Assembly: GCA_964386635.1 (NCBI GenBank)
Contig: CAYLRO010000004.1
Coordinates: 41,119 to 105,118, forward strand
Length of the DNA: 64,000 nucleotides
Origin: Sabulitectum sp964386635
GTDB lineage: Bacteria > Fermentibacterota > Fermentibacteria > Fermentibacterales > JCC-6
Direction: 5' to 3'
How positions within the stretch are numbered: the stretch's first letter is position 1; each line of letters starts with the position of its first letter. This document shows, piece by piece, positions 1 to 8,639 of the stretch. The notes under the pieces were generated by a model. That model ran no database searches and had not been told where the DNA came from. It saw nothing but the letters and a program-made list of their open reading frames with translations. Both the position numbers and the translations under genes were made by a program.

Positions 1-1105
1 GTTCTATCTGTCCGTCTCCGTTCAGATCAGCGGCCACAGGGGCAAAGATGGTTCCAACAGGATATTCCACTGGGAATCCGTCCATTCTTCTCCCGTTGCG
101 GTCCCAGGCGTACAGGGTTCCATTACTGGATGATGCCACCACAGCAGGTCCCTGTTCTGTAAGAGATATGATCGGCTGGTAGGGTCTTGAATCTGTTTTA
201 TTCGGCCATCTCCAGGAACCTGCCAGAGTGCCGTCGCCATTCAACAGGTAAACAAGGCTGTCGACTGAGGCAATTGCTATCTGAGGGGTGCCCTGATCGG
301 GATCAAGCATCCCCATTGCCGGGGCGCCGGCAACAGGCCTTGCATCCATATGAAAAGGCCACCCATCCTGCTCTTCTCCAAGAAGATTCAACAGATGTAT
401 CTTTCCATCCTGCGAAGCAAAGATCAGATCTGCCTGGCCATCTCCGTTCACGTCGCCGGATACAGGTGTAGTTCCAGCAGGGAATGAAAGTTGAACAGGC
501 CATCCCGGAAGAACAGATCCATCATGGTGCAGGACAGTGATCTTCCCGTTGTTTGTGGTGCACACAAGGCCGAATCCACGCCCTCCTCCAAGACTAACCT
601 GGGTTGGCTGGCATTGAAGTCTTGAGTTCAGGTTTACAGGGAATCCGGGAAGTGTTCTTCCTCTTGAATCCAGCATTTGAACATTACCGTCGCCTGTACC
701 GAATGAGATCTCAGGCTCGCCGTCATCATTCAGGTCAGTTACGGTAATCCCGGTAACAACGTTGCAGCTGTTCTCCACAGGCCATCCCGGGGATTCAGTG
801 CCGTTGAGATCAATAAGGTGAACTCTTACGCTGTTGTCAGCAAAGGCTATGTATGTTTGCGAAGCCATTGTCACAGCTGCCGGGCGCAGTATTACACCAG
901 CCTCACCGGCAACGGGAAACCCGGGAAGAGGAGTGCCTCCTCCGGTCCATGCACCGAGGCCTGTACTGCCCAGAGGTATCAGAAGGACTTGTCCCTGACC
1001 GCCGGAGTCAATTACATGGCTTTCTCCTCTGGGAGTGGAGTCCAGCTGAAACTGCCACTGACTCTGTGCCAGCACAACCAGCAGAAAAATGCTTCTTGTT
1101 ATCAG
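1..1105 (-). CDS. Secreted FG-GAP/VCBS-type beta-propeller protein (3' end outside window)
   Basis: This frame is open from position 1105 to the left edge of the window, about 368 codons, with no stop, so the C-terminus is missing. It begins with a hydrophobic signal-like segment ending near LVVLAQS. The body repeats a blade pattern in which G-(F/W)-P-V stretches alternate with calcium-binding-type motifs (DLNDDGEPE, DVNGDGQAD, DLNGDGQIE). This is typical of FG-GAP/VCBS propellers on exported surface proteins. An in-frame TAA lies upstream and no ATG, GTG or TTG precedes the signal sequence. The best start is CTG at 1105-1103, six bases after a GGAGG at 1112-1116. The coding assignment is firm. 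The function is probably adhesion or surface display and is inferred. A sorting domain may lie beyond the edge. Confidence 0.85.
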   Translation of the reverse strand, partial: MITRSIFLLVVLAQSQWQFQLDSTPRGESHVIDSGGQGQVLLIPLGSTGLGAWTGGGTPLPGFPVAGEAGVILRPAAVTMASQTYIAFADNSVRVHLIDLNGTESPGWPVENSCNVVTGITVTDLNDDGEPEISFGTGDGNVQMLDSRGRTLPGFPVNLNSRLQCQPTQVSLGGGRGFGLVCTTNNGKITVLHHDGSVLPGWPVQLSFPAGTTPVSGDVNGDGQADLIFASQDGKIHLLNLLGEEQDGWPFHMDARPVAGAPAMGMLDPDQGTPQIAIASVDSLVYLLNGDGTLAGSWRWPNKTDSRPYQPIISLTEQGPAVVASSSNGTLYAWDRNGRRMDGFPVEYPVGTIFAPVAADLNGDGQIE

Positions 1106-1165
1106 GTGGAACCTCCGGCTTGATTAGCTGTATATAAAAAAAGCAATAAAAGTATTTGCACAATG

Positions 1166-1194
1166 AAAATACCGGCACAGTAGCATTGGGTCAA
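1166..1194 (-). promoter_or_regulatory. Putative sigma-70-type promoter of the propeller gene
   Basis: Read on the minus strand, TTGACC (1194-1189) is followed after 17 bases by TATTTT (1171-1166). It lies upstream of the CTG-started propeller gene and is divergent to a similar promoter at 1221-1249. It is supported by consensus and spacing only. Confidence 0.45.
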
Positions 1195-1220
1195 CAGAAG
1201 ATATATATATAAAGCGAAGG

Positions 1221-1249
1221 TTGACCGGGGAAAGAGCCATTGAGATATT
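1221..1249 (+). promoter_or_regulatory. Putative sigma-70-type promoter of the envelope-motor cluster
   Basis: TTGACC, 17 bases, then GATATT, ending 66 bases before the ATG at 1316. It is the only good candidate between the divergent neighbour and the seven-gene cluster, so it may drive the whole run to the hairpin at 11053. Confidence 0.45.
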
Positions 1250-1315
1250 AAGCCTTCAAGGATTGCCGTATAGCGGTAGAAGAGGTAACAGGTCGGAATG
1301 ACCGGGAGGAGCCAA

Positions 1316-2296
1316 ATGAAACTGGTCAGTATATTTCTATTCATTTTTACCGTTGCGGTATATGCCGGCTCTCTTCCATATGCTTACGGCGGAGTAGTTA
1401 ATTCACCAGATGCATATGTTCTCGAGCACACTGAAATAGAAATTGGAATAGCAGCAAGTGCTTTCACATATGAAGATTCAACAGGTGCCTCTGAGAGTGA
1501 CGTGAAGCTCACAGGGTACCTTAATTTCGGAATACTCAGTTACGGAGAAATAGGGGCTTCATATCTTGCCGATGGCGGTCTTGTCATGAATGCCAAAATA
1601 GCCATTCTCAAGGAAGGTATAGTTGTTCCTGCTTTTACACTGGGAGTACAGAACGGTTTCGGCAAGGAACACGTTGACTGTTTCTCGGGACCTGCCGGTG
1701 TACCGGACTCCACTGGAGAGATCAACTCCCTCTGGGACGAGGAAGGCATGTATAACTACAGCCATGCACAGAACTGGTCGGTTTTCGGTGTGGCTTCAAA
1801 GGATTTGCGCTACCTTATCGGCGCTCCCCTCACTCTGAACCTGGGTATCGGTATTGGCCGATATGTGGGTATTATAGGAGAAGGCGGTGCGCTGGGTATG
1901 GGAAGTGCAATTGCCAATGGTCTGTTCGGTTCACTGGTCTGGGAACCCAGCGAGTCTGTGGCTCTGGCTATTGAAATGGATGGAAGAGACTTCAACCTGG
2001 GCCTGGACTACGCAGTGAACAAGAATGTGGAACTGCATCTTGCCTGGGCAGAATTCGAGATGATGGCTTTTCCTCCGGAAGGTCAGAACAAGCAGGATAT
2101 ACAGCAGAATGCAAAGGTAACTATTGCCCTGTCAACCCGATTCGGTCCTCTCTGGGGAGCCAGTCGTCTTGAACTTGAAAGAGAGCAGCAGAGGATCGAA
2201 AGAGCCCGTCAGAGGCTTGAAGAGCTTGAGGCACGGAGAAGGTCCGCCGAGTCCGAGCTGCAGAGACTTCGAGACCTTCTCGACGATCGCAGGTAA
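1316..2296 (+). CDS. Outer-membrane beta-barrel-like protein with C-terminal coiled coil
   Basis: A 326-residue exported protein. The start at 1316 is chosen over the in-frame ATG at 1298 because GGGAGGA precedes it at good spacing and it gives a clean signal peptide (MKLVSIFLFIF... to about residue 17). Residues 20-280 alternate short amphipathic strands and Gly/Asp turns, as in outer-membrane barrels; the part around LDYAVNKNVELHLAW recalls YjbH-type barrels. The last 43 or so residues (about 284-326) switch abruptly to a highly charged heptad-like helix rich in Arg and Glu, which should project into the periplasm. It is the first gene of the cluster, followed after five bases by the giant TPR gene, which itself begins with a coiled coil. 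Barrel assignment is by composition and pattern only. A structural role anchoring the downstream machine at the outer membrane is inferred. Confidence 0.7.
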   Translation: MKLVSIFLFIFTVAVYAGSLPYAYGGVVNSPDAYVLEHTEIEIGIAASAFTYEDSTGASESDVKLTGYLNFGILSYGEIGASYLADGGLVMNAKIAILKEGIVVPAFTLGVQNGFGKEHVDCFSGPAGVPDSTGEINSLWDEEGMYNYSHAQNWSVFGVASKDLRYLIGAPLTLNLGIGIGRYVGIIGEGGALGMGSAIANGLFGSLVWEPSESVALAIEMDGRDFNLGLDYAVNKNVELHLAWAEFEMMAFPPEGQNKQDIQQNAKVTIALSTRFGPLWGASRLELEREQQRIERARQRLEELEARRRSAESELQRLRDLLDDRR

Positions 2297-2301
2297 GTCT
2301 C

Positions 2302-5300
2302 ATGCTTTTTCCCTGCAGATACATGAAGATCTTTATCATTGTCTGTCTCTGGGCAGCTGTCCCTGCTCTTTCTCAGGATTCTCCTGAAAGTGAAGATCCA
2401 GGTGCCATACTTGTCCGGGCTCAGGAGGAGCTTGTAGATCTTGAAGATCAGATCATGCGGGAAGAGGACCGGCTGGCAAGGATCGAAGCTCAGCTGACAC
2501 AGCTTCGCAGGCAGCACTCCATTCTTTCAAGCGCACAGTCCGCTTTCGAACTTGGCGAGGAACTTTACAATTCAGGTTCCATCGTATGGGCCAGGGATGC
2601 CTTTCAATCCATTCTGGACAATTTTCCCGATTCCGAGTACTTTGAAGAAGCGGTATTCAGACTTGAATTGATTGCATTCGAGTTGCAGGATTACCAGGGT
2701 ACTGTGGATCATTACCGAACTCTCATGCAGGCATCTCCTGGATTTATCCATTCTGATATTGCGATAATAGTCGGTGGTCTTGCCATGTATAACATGGGGC
2801 AGTTTTCCGAAGCCAGAAACGAAATACGCAACGTCAATCCTTCAGGAGATCACGTTGCCCTGGCTGAGTACCTTACTGCAGTAACCTATGTGGCTGAGGA
2901 AGATTTTGATTCTGCCATTTCCAACCTCCAGCGAGTGATAGACAATGCAAGGCGTAACGAGAGCGGTATTGCTGACAGAGCAAGAATAGCAATTGCCGAG
3001 ATCTATGTTAACCAGGGAATGCTGGAACAGGCCATTGAGCAGTATGGCAAGGTGTCTCCTTTCAGTGCCTACTACGATGTATCAATGCTGGGTCTAACCT
3101 GGACCTATATGCGCCAGGAGCGTTACCAGGACGCCTATAATCTCGCAGAACAGGTTCTGGTTGAACTGCCGGGAACAGATCTCTACAGCGAGTTTGAACT
3201 TGCCATGGCAAACTGTGCTCTGGGAGCTCAGGACATAGAAATCGCTATTACCATGTATCGTGAACTGATGGATGAATACCGCACAACAGATAACTTCTAC
3301 GATATTTTCCTCTCAGGAGATGATGTATCCGAACAGTATGATTCAGAGCGTGAAAGACTCGACAGGATCAGGCTTGGTCTCACGGAACTCAAAGAGGAAG
3401 CTTACATGCAGGGCGACATGGAACTTGTTGCTATGATTGAAGACGAAGAAGCTATGCTGAGAGATCTTTTCGTTGATATATCACAGTTCGAAGCAACGCT
3501 TTCCATGCCTGTTGATATGGACGCAGAAACCATGCAGCAGGAGTTGAACAGGCTTATAGCCTCTTCAAGGGCCAGTGCTGAAGGTCTTGCCATTGAGATC
3601 GAAAGCACTAATGAAACGGCAGATATCTACGGTACTGAATCTGATCGACAGTCACTCATGGATCTGGAGCAGGAGGTTTCCAGGATACGGCTTGCTCTGC
3701 AGGATCTTGCCAGTAAAATGGATAGCGGAATGGCTGGTGACCACGACTGGATGCAGGAGACGCAGTACGGTATTGCCATTGCCACTTTCATGGAACGCGA
3801 ACTGAAGAGAGACTCTCTCAACTACCTTGGCGCTTACTATACAGGCAGAATAGAAGAGAGCTACTCCCAGGGGGACAGCGTCCTTGCGTTATCACTTGTT
3901 GAGCAGAGACAGTTTGAGACCGTTGCTCTTCAGGGACGCATTGATGATTCAGCCATAGAGTGTGCAAGTTACTTTGAGGAGTATCTGGCACGGTATCCTG
4001 AAAGTCGATTCACTCCGGACATTCTGGTGAGACTTGCTCAACTGTATTACGAGATAGACAAGAACAATTATCTGGATAGAATTGCTGCTTCCGGAGGAGA
4101 ATTCATTCCTGCGGATTATTCAAGGACTATCGAGCTTTATGAGAGGGTTCTCAACCAGTATCCGGGCAGCGAAGTTGAGGATATCGCTCTCTACTCACTG
4201 GGATATGCCCTTAATGAAATCGGTGATCCTGAAGCAGCTATATCCAGCTACCGCAGCCTTCTGAGAGATTTCCCGGATAGTCCTCTTGCTGCTGAGACCT
4301 ATGTAAGGGCCGGAGACTTTTATTTTGACTCTTTCGAGTTTGACAGTGCCTTTGTATTCTACAATTCAGTGCTTGATTACCCGGGAACCACTTCCACAGT
4401 GTACCAGTTCGGTGTGTACAAGCTGGGCTGGACAGCGTATCTGCTTAATGAGTATGAGCATTCAATAGCACTGTTCGGCTACCTTATCAGAGACAGTTAC
4501 AGACTGGATGAGCTGGGCCTGAGACGCACCACAGATATGGTCAGCGAGGCAATTGAGTATCTGGCGCATGATTTCATGGAGCAGAAAACCGGTCCTCCAG
4601 TCCAGCTGGCCACTAATTTTCTGGATTTCTTTGAGGATCAGCAGGTTACTGTGGATGTCCTGACTCAGATGGGAGACTTCTATATACAGCAGGGTTTCTG
4701 GATGGAAGCGATAGAATCATATCAGGCTCTTCTTGAGAGAGATCCGTACAATCCTCAGGCACCGTTTATCCAGTCCAGGATTGCTTCCGCCTACGAGGGT
4801 GCCGGCGATTTCAGCAGTGCTGCCAGAGCTCGCGAGAGTATTGTGGATAATTACGGAATGGAAAGCGAATGGGCAGCAATGTCAGAAGACTCAACTATTT
4901 TTGGAATGGTTGATTCCCTGAGGGCTTCCTCCCTTGAACACTCCATTGGTTATCATGCCCAGCAGATATCTGAAGCAGCTGGTGACCCGCAGATTACAAC
5001 ACCTCTATACAGCGGCCTGATCGAAAAGGTGGAACTTTACCTGGGTGAGTATGGGGATTCAAGGCAGGCTTACGACTTCAGATTCCTTCTGGGAGACTCG
5101 TATTACAATACCGGTCAGTTTGCCAGTGCAGGTGATGTTTATCTCCAGGTTGTTTACGACAGCACATCTGCCCAGCAGAGAGAGAATGCTGTTGGCAATG
5201 CGTTCAGTTCTTTCTACGAAGCTTACTCGCAGCCTTCAGCTGACAGTCTTTCCCTCCGGGCGAAAATGCACGAAGTGGCGATCTACTACGCCGACAATTA

Positions 5301-6732
5301 CCCTGCTGGAGAATTTGCTGCTCAATTCCTCTTTGCCGATGCAGGTACTCACTACAATGCCAATGACTATGCTGTTTCAAGGGAATCTTACAAACGGGTA
5401 TACAATCAGTATCCAAATTCGGAATATACAGCCAGATCGGCGCGTTTTCTTGCAGCGGCATATGAAGCTGAACAGATGTACTCTGATGCTGAGCTCTGGT
5501 ACGGCAGGGCTGCCGATGCAGCTGCTGTAACCGGCGAGGATCTTGGTGAAGACGTTGAACAGCTTGCTGCAGCTGTTGCATACAGAGACGCAGAAACTCT
5601 TGCCCAGTCCGAGGATGTAGAGTCACTGCTGGCAGCAGCAGCAAGATTTGAGGAGTCAGCCAGAGCACACCCTGGAACAGATGTTGCTCCAGTATCCCTG
5701 TTTGATGCAGGTGAGACCTACGGAAAGGCCGGTGACATAACCAGTGCCATCAGGGTCTTCAAGGAACTCGCCAATACTTATCCTGAATCACAGCTGGCAC
5801 CTGAGGGAATGCAGAGAGCAGCGTTCCTGGCCATGGAAGCTGAGCATTTCATCGCAGCAGGAGACACATATCTTGATGCATACAACAGATTCCCGAATGT
5901 GGAAGGTATGTACGCATCTCTCTACAGTGCTGCAGTTGCATACGAAGAGGGCGGTGCTGAAGGTCTTGCCATGACAGTTTATCAGAGAATCATTCAGGAA
6001 CAGGCTGCCTCTCCGCAGACAATGGTGATTGCTCTGGGCAAATACGGAGATTACCAGTACGACAGAAGAGACTTCTTCGGTGCAAGAGAAACCTATATGG
6101 ATTGTGTTGACTCTTACGATATGTACAGAGAGGGTCCTGCCAATCATGCAGCAAGGGCTGCATTCAGAGTGGGAGAGATATATCGTCAGGACTACGACAT
6201 GATTACTGTGAATACTGAAACAGTTGAGCAGAAAGCTCAGATAAAAACTGAAGTCGAGAGCTGGTACGGAAAATCCATTACTTACAATGTGGATGTCTGG
6301 TTCATGGCATCCTGTGTAAGGGCTGGAGAGCTTTACGAGAACTTTGCCAATGCGGTTGCATTCATGGATCCGCCTTCCGGAATGACAGATGAGGCCATTG
6401 ATGAATTCTACAACCAGCTTTATATACAGTTCTATGAGCCCCAGATGCAGAGGGCTATTGATATTTATGTCACCGCTCTTGAGAAGGCTGTTTCCGCTGA
6501 TGTAACCAACGAGTGGGTGGAAAAGGCTGCCGGGAATCTTGAGCTTCTTGCTCCAGGTACTGTTTCTTCTCTTGGTCTGCCTGGTTATGAAATTGAGCCG
6601 GAGATCCCCCAGGATACCGTTACACCAGAGACAGAAGGGGGAGTTGTTCCTCAGGAGGGTGTGGAAGAAGCGCAGGATGTGGAACAGGACGGATTTGTGA
6701 ACCAGAATTCTGGAGAGGGAGCAGGTGAATGA
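2302..6732 (+). CDS. Giant periplasmic TPR protein with N-terminal coiled coil (CpoB/GltI-like architecture)
   Basis: A 1476-residue exported protein. The start is either the ATG at 2302 or the one at 2323; both leave a signal peptide ending at ALSQ, and neither has a strong ribosome site. After the signal, residues about 30-75 form a coiled coil (EELVDLEDQIMREEDRLARI). Most of the rest is tandem TPR-like helical pairs with recurring Y-x-x-A-(I/V)-x-x-Y-x-x-L and F-P-D-S signatures. A Gln-rich coiled-coil insert lies near residues 350-470. The tail is acidic and Pro/Glu-rich. CpoB/YbgF of Tol-Pal has the same coiled-coil-then-TPR order but is far smaller; long periplasmic TPR proteins also occur in the Myxococcus Glt complex. 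It lies between a barrel gene and a proton-channel module, so a scaffold linking inner motor and outer membrane is the likely role (inference). Confidence 0.8.
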   Translation: MLFPCRYMKIFIIVCLWAAVPALSQDSPESEDPGAILVRAQEELVDLEDQIMREEDRLARIEAQLTQLRRQHSILSSAQSAFELGEELYNSGSIVWARDAFQSILDNFPDSEYFEEAVFRLELIAFELQDYQGTVDHYRTLMQASPGFIHSDIAIIVGGLAMYNMGQFSEARNEIRNVNPSGDHVALAEYLTAVTYVAEEDFDSAISNLQRVIDNARRNESGIADRARIAIAEIYVNQGMLEQAIEQYGKVSPFSAYYDVSMLGLTWTYMRQERYQDAYNLAEQVLVELPGTDLYSEFELAMANCALGAQDIEIAITMYRELMDEYRTTDNFYDIFLSGDDVSEQYDSERERLDRIRLGLTELKEEAYMQGDMELVAMIEDEEAMLRDLFVDISQFEATLSMPVDMDAETMQQELNRLIASSRASAEGLAIEIESTNETADIYGTESDRQSLMDLEQEVSRIRLALQDLASKMDSGMAGDHDWMQETQYGIAIATFMERELKRDSLNYLGAYYTGRIEESYSQGDSVLALSLVEQRQFETVALQGRIDDSAIECASYFEEYLARYPESRFTPDILVRLAQLYYEIDKNNYLDRIAASGGEFIPADYSRTIELYERVLNQYPGSEVEDIALYSLGYALNEIGDPEAAISSYRSLLRDFPDSPLAAETYVRAGDFYFDSFEFDSAFVFYNSVLDYPGTTSTVYQFGVYKLGWTAYLLNEYEHSIALFGYLIRDSYRLDELGLRRTTDMVSEAIEYLAHDFMEQKTGPPVQLATNFLDFFEDQQVTVDVLTQMGDFYIQQGFWMEAIESYQALLERDPYNPQAPFIQSRIASAYEGAGDFSSAARARESIVDNYGMESEWAAMSEDSTIFGMVDSLRASSLEHSIGYHAQQISEAAGDPQITTPLYSGLIEKVELYLGEYGDSRQAYDFRFLLGDSYYNTGQFASAGDVYLQVVYDSTSAQQRENAVGNAFSSFYEAYSQPSADSLSLRAKMHEVAIYYADNYPAGEFAAQFLFADAGTHYNANDYAVSRESYKRVYNQYPNSEYTARSARFLAAAYEAEQMYSDAELWYGRAADAAAVTGEDLGEDVEQLAAAVAYRDAETLAQSEDVESLLAAAARFEESARAHPGTDVAPVSLFDAGETYGKAGDITSAIRVFKELANTYPESQLAPEGMQRAAFLAMEAEHFIAAGDTYLDAYNRFPNVEGMYASLYSAAVAYEEGGAEGLAMTVYQRIIQEQAASPQTMVIALGKYGDYQYDRRDFFGARETYMDCVDSYDMYREGPANHAARAAFRVGEIYRQDYDMITVNTETVEQKAQIKTEVESWYGKSITYNVDVWFMASCVRAGELYENFANAVAFMDPPSGMTDEAIDEFYNQLYIQFYEPQMQRAIDIYVTALEKAVSADVTNEWVEKAAGNLELLAPGTVSSLGLPGYEIEPEIPQDTVTPETEGGVVPQEGVEEAQDVEQDGFVNQNSGEGAGE

Positions 6733-7163
6733 AAAAGCTTTTCAGCATTTTTCTTATTCTGCTTGCATACGGTACCGTGTTCGCTCAGCAGGCAACCCTG
6801 GAGGGCGGCAGGCTGATTCTGGAGGAAATAACCATTCAGGGAGAGCTGAGGACTCCGCAGGCTCTTTTTCTCATGCTGAAGAGCACTCCAAATCTCAGCA
6901 ATGTTCTCCTTGAAAGAAGCTTTCTGGAAGATGTGATTCGCCCAATCTATCCAGGTGCTTTTGGTTCCGAAACCAGTTTCACAATTGCAGCCCGGCAGTC
7001 AAATGCTCTGCCGGTCTACATTAGATATGGATCTGTCGCGATACTTGGCGGTCTCAGCGCATGGAAATTCTCCGAGGGGGACGAAAAAGTCGGAACGGTT
7101 TTTGCTGTAATGGCAGGCCTGGATGTTTTAGGAAATTTACTGTATGACCTTGTAGGTCAATAA
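6729..7163 (+). CDS. Small exported protein of unknown function in the motor cluster
   Basis: A 144-residue protein whose ATG overlaps the preceding stop (ATGA), with a strong purine-rich ribosome site, so it is translationally coupled to the TPR gene. It has a signal peptide ending at VFAQ, then a predicted alpha/beta segment (GGRLILEEITIQGELRTPQA) and two weakly hydrophobic Gly-rich helices near the C-terminus (about residues 100-110 and 122-140) that could sit in a membrane. I recognise no family. Its fixed place between the TPR and ExbB-like genes suggests an accessory subunit of the same complex. Confidence 0.65.
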   Translation: MKKLFSIFLILLAYGTVFAQQATLEGGRLILEEITIQGELRTPQALFLMLKSTPNLSNVLLERSFLEDVIRPIYPGAFGSETSFTIAARQSNALPVYIRYGSVAILGGLSAWKFSEGDEKVGTVFAVMAGLDVLGNLLYDLVGQ

Positions 7164-7194
7164 AAGTTCAGAGCTACTAGAGAGGAGCCCCTGA

Positions 7195-8079
7195 ATGCCT
7201 AGAAACTTGTTTCCACTGATTATGCTGTTTGTTCTCTGTCTTGTGCCTGCAGTTTCCTCTGCTCAGACTGAGGAGGTTGATTCCGCAACTCCTGATGCCC
7301 TCCTGGATGATTCCACAGCTGTTGATTCCACAGCCGTTGATTCCACAGCTGTAGCAGAGGAAGTTACTCCTGAGGAAACTGCTGCTGACACAGAGGCTAT
7401 GGATGAAGGTACTGAAGAAGCAGCAGAAGAAGAGATAGAAAGTGGATTTTTCAGCGATCTTGCCACATTCTTCCGTCAGGGCGGACCGGCAATGTGGGCG
7501 ATTCTTCTCTTCTTCGGTGTTGGTATCATCATTACCATTGAGCGGTTGATTTTTCTCTTCGGCATTGCTCAGGCTCATCCTGAGAAGCTTATGGCGAAAA
7601 TAGCCTCTCTCATCAGAAAAGGCAGTATTGAAGGTGCAATCGCTGCTGTCAGCGAGGAGAAGGCACCACTGGCCAGAATTATCGAGGCAGCCCTGAGGAA
7701 CTACAAGGGCACTGAAAGAGATATACAGAACGCTGTGGATGAAATGGCTCTTGCAGAGCTTCCAAGGATCAACGCAAGAATCGGTTTCCTTGCCATGCTG
7801 GCAAATGTGTCTACAATGGTTGGTCTGCTGGGAACCATCTTTGGTCTTATTGCAGCATTCGCAGCTGTTGCTGCAGCGGATCCGGAACAGAAGAGTGTTC
7901 TACTTGCAAATGGTATATCACAGGCAATGAATACCACTGCATTCGGTCTTATCGCTGCAATTCCACTCCTCATCATACATTCCGTGCTCACTTCGAAATC
8001 GGATTCACTTGTTGATGATGTGGATAGATACAGCGTTATGGTCATGAACATGCTCGCACAGGCCAGAAGGAACGGCTGA
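7195..8079 (+). CDS. ExbB/TolQ/MotA-family proton-channel subunit with signal peptide and acidic linker
   Basis: A 294-residue inner-membrane protein; the start follows AGAGAGGAG. The C-terminal two-thirds carries the ExbB/TolQ fold: a first membrane helix (MWAILLFFGVGIIITIERLIFLF), a cytoplasmic helical region, and two closing helices with the signature segments VGLLGTIFGLI and NTTAFGLIAAIPLL. In front of this are a cleavable-looking signal peptide (to VSSAQ) and about 75 acidic Ala/Asp/Glu/Thr residues, including three tandem AVDST copies. This periplasmic extension is absent from E. coli ExbB and TolQ but is seen in some ExbB-like proteins. The family forms a pentamer around an ExbD/TolR dimer and converts proton flow into work on envelope proteins. 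The two following genes supply TolR-type partners, with ATG overlapping TGA at 8079. Confidence 0.92.
   Translation: MPRNLFPLIMLFVLCLVPAVSSAQTEEVDSATPDALLDDSTAVDSTAVDSTAVAEEVTPEETAADTEAMDEGTEEAAEEEIESGFFSDLATFFRQGGPAMWAILLFFGVGIIITIERLIFLFGIAQAHPEKLMAKIASLIRKGSIEGAIAAVSEEKAPLARIIEAALRNYKGTERDIQNAVDEMALAELPRINARIGFLAMLANVSTMVGLLGTIFGLIAAFAAVAAADPEQKSVLLANGISQAMNTTAFGLIAAIPLLIIHSVLTSKSDSLVDDVDRYSVMVMNMLAQARRNG
7306..7350 (+). repeat. Three tandem 15-bp units within the ExbB-like gene
   Basis: Units at 7306-7320, 7321-7335 and 7336-7350 are near-identical (core GATTCCACAGC) and encode DDSTA/VDSTA repeats in the acidic periplasmic linker. The length is a multiple of three, so copy-number change by slippage would keep the frame. 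Confidence 0.8.
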
Positions 8080-8639
8080 TGGCAAAAGCGGCATCGGGGC
8101 GGAGCAGAACAGGTAAGCATCTTCCGGAAATAGATCTTCTTCCGGTGATGAATCTCTTCTGCTGCATAATCCCGTTCCTGCTGTTCAGCGCTACATTCCT
8201 CGAGGTTGTTGTTATCGAGATGGCTCAGACTGAAGGTATCAGCAGTTCCGGTGCCGGGGCCACCGCGAACCTGATGCGTTCTGAAGAAGACAGACTGCAG
8301 CCCAAGATAATCATGACCGAACAGGAGCTGTTCATTGGCACAGTGAGCGGGACAGTGCATGTTTGCTACGCACAGGAAAGAACCATGGGAGACGAAACCC
8401 ATATTACATTCCCGTGGGATTCACTGTCTACAAAGATAACAGAGGTTTACGATCTTCTCGACGAGAGCTATCCGCAGATAGATTTCCATAAGATCACTAT
8501 TCTTACAGTTGAGGAGATGAGATACGAGAACATCATTTCTGCAATTGATGTTGCAAGTGAGGCAGGCTTCGATCAGCCTGGTCTGCAGGTTGCACCCAGT
8601 GCTTCTGTGAACTCCGCAATGGGTGGAGGTGGCAGCTGA
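8079..8639 (+). CDS. ExbD/TolR-family protein with Asn at the proton-carrying position
   Basis: A 186-residue single-pass inner-membrane protein. The N-terminus is basic, followed by the family entry motif and membrane helix (LPEIDLLPVMNLFCCIIPFL) and a periplasmic domain rich in Ser, Asp and Glu with TolR-like beta/alpha content, ending in a Gly tail. Aligned to the usual L-T-P-L-I-D-V-V-F pattern, the essential aspartate (Asp25 of E. coli ExbD, Asp23 of TolR) is Asn25, codon AAT at 8151-8153. The adjacent paralog keeps Asp. Start and stop overlap both neighbours by one base, so the three genes are tightly coupled. It is probably the inactive half of a TolR heterodimer (inference). Confidence 0.85.
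   Translation: MAKAASGRSRTGKHLPEIDLLPVMNLFCCIIPFLLFSATFLEVVVIEMAQTEGISSSGAGATANLMRSEEDRLQPKIIMTEQELFIGTVSGTVHVCYAQERTMGDETHITFPWDSLSTKITEVYDLLDESYPQIDFHKITILTVEEMRYENIISAIDVASEAGFDQPGLQVAPSASVNSAMGGGGS

Noticed and set aside
5204..5668. Long antisense reading frame (154 codons) inside the giant TPR gene
   Set aside because: It is rich in Gln, Leu and His because it mirrors Ala/Glu codons of the real gene; it has no ribosome site and no domain.
7701..8402. Antisense reading frame of 233 codons over the ExbB and ExbD genes
   Set aside because: It mirrors two conserved genes on the other strand and has no signal of its own.
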